A stretch of DNA of 64,000 nt, from NCBI GenBank assembly GCA_050248155.1, contig JBFWSW010000004.1:62001-126000 (forward strand). Direction: 5' to 3'. The DNA is from VFMC01 sp050248155 (GTDB lineage: Bacteria > Actinomycetota > Acidimicrobiia > Acidimicrobiales > Ilumatobacteraceae). Positions within the stretch are counted from its first letter, which is position 1; each line of letters opens with the position of its first letter. The notes beneath the pieces were generated by a model, which was not told the DNA's origin, did not search any database, and was given only the letters and a program-made list of their open reading frames with translations. A program made the position numbers and the translations under genes. Of the stretch, positions 59,471-64,000 are shown in pieces.

Positions 59471-62400
59471 TCAGACGGGGGTGGCGATGCGATCGATCGC
59501 GGCGACGACGATCTCGTCGACGGTGACGGTTCCCTGGTGGACTGCGGTCGCGAGGTCGGTGACCATGTCGCTGTCCCAGAAGCTTGCGAGGTGCGCCGCC
59601 GTGCTGGCGACGGCGTCGCCGTCTTGTGCCGCGAACTGCCGCGCGATCTGGTTGGCCATGCGCACCAGGGCATCGAGTCGGTGCTCGGGGTGATCGACCT
59701 CGACGGTCGCCGCTGTACGGCCCGGGCTGACCTGCACCGCGGTGACCTTGTACTCCGGGCAGTTGGTCGCCCAATCGGAGTGCTCGGTCGTGACGACGTT
59801 GGCCCCGCTGACCGGGTAGTGGAACGTCGTGTACACCACGCCGTTCGGCATGCGATCGGAGAGCTCGGCGTGCAGCGTGGTGTTGCCGATGCGGCTCGAC
59901 AGCGTGACCTCGTCGCCGTCGGAGATGCCCCGCTCCTCGGCGTCGGCCGGGTTGATCTCGAGCACGTCCTCGGGATGCCAGACGACGTTCGGGGTGCGCC
60001 TTGTCTGCGCGCCGACGTTGTACTGGCTGAGGATCCGGCCCGTGGTGAGCAGCAGCGGGAACTTCCGGGTCGAGCGCTCGTCGGTCGGCACGTACGGCGT
60101 CTCGACGAAGTGGCCGAGCCCGCGCACGAACGTCTGCTCGTGCATGATCGGCGTGCCGAGCGGCTTGGCATCGTTGCAGGGCCACTGCACGCTGCCCACC
60201 TCGTCGAGCTTGGCGAACGAGACGCCGGCGAAGGTCGGCGTGAGCGCGGCGATCTCGTCCATGATCTCGCTCGCCGACCGATACGGCATGGGTGCGCCGA
60301 GTGCTGCAGACAGCTCGGCGACGGCTTCCCACTCCTGCTTGCCGCAGCGTGGGCGCATCACGGGCCGCACGCGGTTGATGCGCCGCTCGGCGTTGGTGAA
60401 CGTGCCGTCCTTCTCGAGGAACGAGGTGCCCGGCAGGAACACGTGGGCGAGCTTGGCAGTCTCGTTGACGAACAGGTCCTGCACGATGAGCAGGTCGAGT
60501 GAGCGCAAGGCAGCCATGACGTGGTGCGTGTTCGGGTCGGACTGGGCGATGTCCTCGCCCTGCACGAACATTGCGCGGAACGTGCCCTCGATCGCCGCGT
60601 CGAACATGTTGGGGATGCGCAGGCCGGGCGTCGGGAGCAAGGTGGTGTGCCACATGGTCTCGAACATCGACCGGGTGGCATCGTCCGACACGTGCCGGTA
60701 ACCCGAGAGCTCGTGCGGGAACGAACCCATGTCGCACGAGCCCTGCACGTTGTTCTGCCCGCGCATCGGGTTCACGCCGACACCGTCACGACCGATGTTG
60801 CCGGTGGCCATCGCGAGGTTGGCGAGCCCCATCACCATCGTCGAGCCCTGGCTGTGCTCGGTGACGCCGAGGCCGTAGTAGATCGCTGCGTTGCCACCGG
60901 TGGCGTACAGCCGTGCGGCCTCACGCACCTCGGCCGCAGGCACGCCGGTGTGCACTTCTGTGGCCTCGGGGCTGTTCTCGGGGCGGGCGACGAACGCCGC
61001 CCAGTGTGCGAACGCGTCGGGCTCGCAGCGCTCGGCCACGAACCGGTGATCGACGAGGTCTTCGGTGACGATGACGTGCGCGAGCGCGTTCACGATGGCG
61101 ACGTTGGTGCCGGGCAGCAGCTGCAAGAAGTGGGCAGCTTCGACGTGCGGGCTGCGGACGAGGTCGATGCGGCGCGGGTCGACGACGATGAGCTTCGCGC
61201 CGTCGCGCAGCCGGCGCTTCATGCGCGAGGCGAACACCGGGTGGGCGTCGGTCGGGTTGGCGCCGACGAGCAGGATGACGTCGGCGTGCTCGACGGACTT
61301 GAAGTCCTGCGTGCCGGCCGACGTACCGAACGTCGACTTCAGGCCGAAACCGGTCGGCGAGTGGCACACCCGCGCGCAGGTGTCGACGTTGTTGTTGCCG
61401 AACGCGGTGCGCACCATGCGCTGCACGGCGAAGACCTCTTCGTTGGTGCAACGTGACGACGTGATGCCGCCGACGGCGTGGGCACCGTGTTCGGCCTGGA
61501 CCGCCTTCAGCCGGGTCGCCGCGTACGTGATCGCCTCGTCCCAGCTGACCACGCGCCACTCGTCGTCGATCGAGTCGCGGATCATCGGATCGAGCACGCG
61601 ATCGGGATGCGTGGCGTACCCCCACGCGAACCGGCCCTTGACGCACGAGTGCCCTTCGTTCGCGCCGCCGTCCTTGTACGGCGTCATGCGCACGACGGTC
61701 TCTCCCTGCATCTCGGCCACGAACGAGCAGCCGACCCCGCAGTACGCGCAGGTCGTGAGCACCGATCGGCGCGGCTGGCCCATCTCGATGATCGACTTCT
61801 CGGTCAGGGTCGCGGTCGGGCACACCTGGACGCAGGCACCGCACGAGACGCAGTCGGACTCGAGGAACGAGCCACCCGCGCCGGCCGCGACGCGCGAGCC
61901 GAAGCCCCGGCCCTCGATCGTGAGCGCGAAGGTGCCCTGGATCTCGTCGCAGGCGCGCACGCAGCGCGAGCAGACGATGCACTTCGACGAGTCGAAGGTG
62001 AAGTACGGATTCGACGTGTCCTCGGCCAGATCGAGGTGGTTGTCGCCGGCATAGCCGTAGCGCACCTCGCGCAAGCCGACCTGCCCCGCGGTGTCCTGCA
62101 GCTCGCAATCGCCGTTCGCCGCACAGGTGAGGCAGTCGAGCGGGTGGTCGGAGATGTACAGCTCCATCACACCGCGCCGGAGCCGCTCGAGCTTCGGTGA
62201 CTGGGTGACGACCGACATGCCGGCGGCGACCGGTGTGGTGCACGACGCCGGAGTGCCCTTGCGGCCGTCGATCTCGACGAGGCACATGCGGCACGAGCCG
62301 AAGGCGTCGAGCCGGTCGGTGGCGCAGAGCTTGGGGATGTCGACGCCGGCAAGCGCCGCAGCCCGCATCACCGATGTGCCCTCGGCGACGGCGATCGGCT

Positions 62401-62497
62401 GGCCGTCGATGGTGAGCTCGACCGAGGGCGGCGAGGGGTCGCGCTGTGCGCGATCGGGTGCGGGAGTGCCGAGATCGTGATCGTCGAGCAGGCTCAT
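59471..62497 (-). CDS. fdsA: NAD-type formate dehydrogenase catalytic subunit (FdsA-like) with C-terminal FdsD-like extension
   Basis: 1008 aa. N-terminal [2Fe-2S] and NuoG-like ferredoxin domains come first (about 25-240, including 'CLTCAANGDCELQDTAGQVG' and 'CIVCSRCVRAC'). The bis-MGD domains start at 'TTCAYCGVGCSFV'. The active site is C378-H379 ('ARVCHSPTGFGLKS'), using cysteine (codon TGC) and not selenocysteine. It oxidises formate to CO2 and passes electrons to the FdsB subunit. The last 70 residues ('LVRMANQIARQFAA' ... 'AAHLASFWDSDM') look like the separate small FdsD subunit of other bacteria, fused here. Start overlaps the FdsB stop by 4 bases. Confidence 0.92.
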   Translation of the reverse strand: MSLLDDHDLGTPAPDRAQRDPSPPSVELTIDGQPIAVAEGTSVMRAAALAGVDIPKLCATDRLDAFGSCRMCLVEIDGRKGTPASCTTPVAAGMSVVTQSPKLERLRRGVMELYISDHPLDCLTCAANGDCELQDTAGQVGLREVRYGYAGDNHLDLAEDTSNPYFTFDSSKCIVCSRCVRACDEIQGTFALTIEGRGFGSRVAAGAGGSFLESDCVSCGACVQVCPTATLTEKSIIEMGQPRRSVLTTCAYCGVGCSFVAEMQGETVVRMTPYKDGGANEGHSCVKGRFAWGYATHPDRVLDPMIRDSIDDEWRVVSWDEAITYAATRLKAVQAEHGAHAVGGITSSRCTNEEVFAVQRMVRTAFGNNNVDTCARVCHSPTGFGLKSTFGTSAGTQDFKSVEHADVILLVGANPTDAHPVFASRMKRRLRDGAKLIVVDPRRIDLVRSPHVEAAHFLQLLPGTNVAIVNALAHVIVTEDLVDHRFVAERCEPDAFAHWAAFVARPENSPEATEVHTGVPAAEVREAARLYATGGNAAIYYGLGVTEHSQGSTMVMGLANLAMATGNIGRDGVGVNPMRGQNNVQGSCDMGSFPHELSGYRHVSDDATRSMFETMWHTTLLPTPGLRIPNMFDAAIEGTFRAMFVQGEDIAQSDPNTHHVMAALRSLDLLIVQDLFVNETAKLAHVFLPGTSFLEKDGTFTNAERRINRVRPVMRPRCGKQEWEAVAELSAALGAPMPYRSASEIMDEIAALTPTFAGVSFAKLDEVGSVQWPCNDAKPLGTPIMHEQTFVRGLGHFVETPYVPTDERSTRKFPLLLTTGRILSQYNVGAQTRRTPNVVWHPEDVLEINPADAEERGISDGDEVTLSSRIGNTTLHAELSDRMPNGVVYTTFHYPVSGANVVTTEHSDWATNCPEYKVTAVQVSPGRTAATVEVDHPEHRLDALVRMANQIARQFAAQDGDAVASTAAHLASFWDSDMVTDLATAVHQGTVTVDEIVVAAIDRIATPV

Positions 62498-64000
62498 GGT
62501 GCTCCTCTCACGTGATCGGGGGTCACATCATCGGGGGCGAAGTCGTCGAGGAAGTGCGTCAGCGCGCTGCGGACCGGTTGGGGGGTCAGCCCGCCCATCG
62601 CGCAGAGAGATCCATCGGTCATCACCTCGCAGAGGTCGAGCAGGACCTCGAGGTTGGCGGCGCGGTCGGTACCCGCTGAGATCTTGTCGATGAGCTCGAC
62701 ACCCCTGGTGGAACCGATGCGGCACGGCGTGCACTTGCCGCACGACTCGATCGCACAGAACTCCATCGCGAACCGTGCCTGGGCGGCCATGTCGACGGTG
62801 TCGTCGAACACGACGATGCCCCCGTGCCCCAACATCGCGCCGTTGGCGGAATAGGTCTCGTAGTCGAGCGGGAGGTCGAACATCGACGAGGGGAGGTAGG
62901 CGCCCAACGGACCTCCCACCTGCACCGCCCGGACGGGCCGGCCACTGGCCGTGCCGCCGCCGAAGTCGTCGATCAGCTCGCGCAGGGTGACACCGAACCC
63001 GGTCTCGACGATGCCACCGCGGGCGATGTTGCCGGCCAGCTGGAACACCTGCGTGCCGCGGCTGCGATCGACGCCGTGGGCGGCGTAGGCCGCGGCGCCG
63101 TGGGCCAGGATCGCCGGCACCGATGCGAGGGTGAGCACGTTGTTGACGACGGTTGGCTTGCCGAAGAGACCCTCGAGGGCCGGCAGCGGAGGCTTGGCGC
63201 GCACGATGCCGCGCTTGCCCTCGAGGCTGTCGAGCATCGCGGTCTCCTCGCCGCAGATGTACGCACCGGCGCCGACACGGACGTGGACGTCGAACGCGAA
63301 CCCGCTGCCGAGCACGTCGTCGCCGAGCCACCCGTGTTCGGTGGCAGCTGCGATCGCGGCGCGCAGCGTGTCGATCGCATCCGGGTACTCGGAGCGGATG
63401 TAGACGAAGCCCTCGTGCGCGCCGACCGCGTAGCCCGCGATCACCATGCCCTCGACGAGCGACAGCGGGTCGCCCTCGATGAGCATGCGGTCGGCGAACG
63501 TGCCGCTGTCACCTTCGTCGGCGTTGCAGGCGATGTACTTGACGATGCCCGGGGCCTGGGCGACGGTGTTCCACTTGATGCCCGTCGGGAACGCCGCGCC
63601 ACCGCGGCCGCGCAGCCCCGACTCGGTGACCTCGGCCACCACCTCGGCGGGGCTCATCGACAGCGCCCGGCGCAGGCCCGCCAGCCCGCCGGTGGACTCG
63701 TACTCGACGGTCGAGCGGGGGTCGATGAGCCCGACACGGCGGAACGTCACGCGGTCCTGGCGCGCGAGCCACGGCAGCTCGTCGACAGGCCCGAGACGCA
63801 GCGGGTGTTCACCACCGGTCAGCACTCCGCTGGCGAGCAGACCTTCGACGTCCGTGGCGGCGACCGGACCGTAGGCGATGCGGCCATCGGCCGTCGCGAC
63901 CTCGATCATCGGCTCGAGCCACAGCATCCCCCTCGACCCGTTGCGCACGACCCGGACGTCGGGGTGCGCGGCGAGGGCTGTGGCGGTGTCGTCGGCGCCC
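62494..64000 (-). CDS. fdsB: Formate dehydrogenase NADH-binding subunit (FdsB/NuoF-like), 5' end outside the window
   Basis: At least 502 aa; the frame stays open to the window edge, and the first visible residues (DDTATALAAHPDVRVVRNG) are typical of the N-terminal thioredoxin-like part, so the start is beyond 64000. The NAD/FMN motif is 'ESGLRGRGGAAFPTGIKW', followed by 'ICGEETAMLDSLEGKRG' and the [4Fe-4S] motif 'ESCGKCTPCRIGSTRG' with a distal Cys in 'DGSLCAMGG'. It takes electrons from FdsA and reduces NAD+. The stop overlaps the fdsA ATG. An internal GTG at 63948 would truncate the conserved N-terminus. Confidence 0.92.
   Translation of the reverse strand, partial: GADDTATALAAHPDVRVVRNGSRGMLWLEPMIEVATADGRIAYGPVAATDVEGLLASGVLTGGEHPLRLGPVDELPWLARQDRVTFRRVGLIDPRSTVEYESTGGLAGLRRALSMSPAEVVAEVTESGLRGRGGAAFPTGIKWNTVAQAPGIVKYIACNADEGDSGTFADRMLIEGDPLSLVEGMVIAGYAVGAHEGFVYIRSEYPDAIDTLRAAIAAATEHGWLGDDVLGSGFAFDVHVRVGAGAYICGEETAMLDSLEGKRGIVRAKPPLPALEGLFGKPTVVNNVLTLASVPAILAHGAAAYAAHGVDRSRGTQVFQLAGNIARGGIVETGFGVTLRELIDDFGGGTASGRPVRAVQVGGPLGAYLPSSMFDLPLDYETYSANGAMLGHGGIVVFDDTVDMAAQARFAMEFCAIESCGKCTPCRIGSTRGVELIDKISAGTDRAANLEVLLDLCEVMTDGSLCAMGGLTPQPVRSALTHFLDDFAPDDVTPDHVRGAP

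Noticed and set aside
61364..61366. Selenocysteine at the formate dehydrogenase active site
   Set aside because: The codon is TGC (Cys), followed by His, as in the cysteine-type Fds enzymes.

Overview
The window is one contiguous, very GC-rich actinobacterial chromosome segment with dense, mostly co-oriented operons, many 4-base ATGA/GTGA start-stop overlaps and frequent GTG starts. A complete Pup-proteasome system, a WhiB regulator, a mycothiol-type metal-binding domain and a Ddn-like (probably F420-using) protein place it in Actinobacteria. The overall gene style suggests class Acidimicrobiia (Ilumatobacter-like). That placement is inference from family content, not from a marker gene. I saw no tRNA, rRNA, insertion sequence, prophage or CRISPR array, and no gene-free stretch over 300 bases.

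Layout. 1-2.0 kb: start of an amidohydrolase, a fatty-acid desaturase and a divergent TetR regulator, then a thioesterase. 2.1-8.2 kb: ADP-forming acyl-CoA synthetase, a PBP4-type carboxypeptidase, a ketopantoate reductase-like protein, a LON-domain protein and three small membrane or basic proteins. 8.25-10.2 kb: a ThiS/TtuB-like sulfur carrier, a TtuA-like tRNA thiolase and the TrmI m1A58 methyltransferase. 10.2-20.5 kb: the Pup-proteasome locus (ferredoxin, arc/mpa, a reverse-strand phytase, dop, pup, prcB, prcA, the 5-oxoprolinase genes pxpABC, pafA). 20.5-27.7 kb: DUF3866, signal peptidase, a glycerophosphodiesterase, tatB, tatC and a HelY-type helicase. This keeps the M. tuberculosis order trmI-mpa-dop-pup-prcBA-pafA-tat-helY, but pafBC are not at their usual place and pxpABC are inserted.

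27.7-39.4 kb: housekeeping and unknown genes, including a double-length ThyX-like protein, an acidic Cys-motif protein, an Arg/Asp-rich unknown protein, gamma-carbonic anhydrase, prmA, a ribokinase-type kinase and whiB. 39.5-46.5 kb: catabolic genes, with a NicX-like ring-cleavage dioxygenase coupled to an alpha/beta hydrolase, a divergent acyl-CoA dehydrogenase/TetR pair around a shared palindrome, a TauD-like oxygenase and an RpiR regulator. 46.6-48.2 kb: an ECF sigma factor with a soluble anti-sigma protein fused to a maleylpyruvate-isomerase-like metal domain. 48.2-59.3 kb: small enzymes, a Tat-exported protein, TauE/SafE, an MttB-like protein, FKBP, a PLP decarboxylase and a large LuxR regulator. 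59.5-64 kb: NAD-type formate dehydrogenase genes with an apparent FdsA-FdsD fusion.

A recurring feature is leaderless-looking starts: a TANNNT hexamer 6-9 bases before ATG or GTG at more than twenty genes. I used it to choose several start codons. Genes with a clear Shine-Dalgarno instead, such as pup, whiB and the ferredoxin gene, are the minority among operon-first genes.
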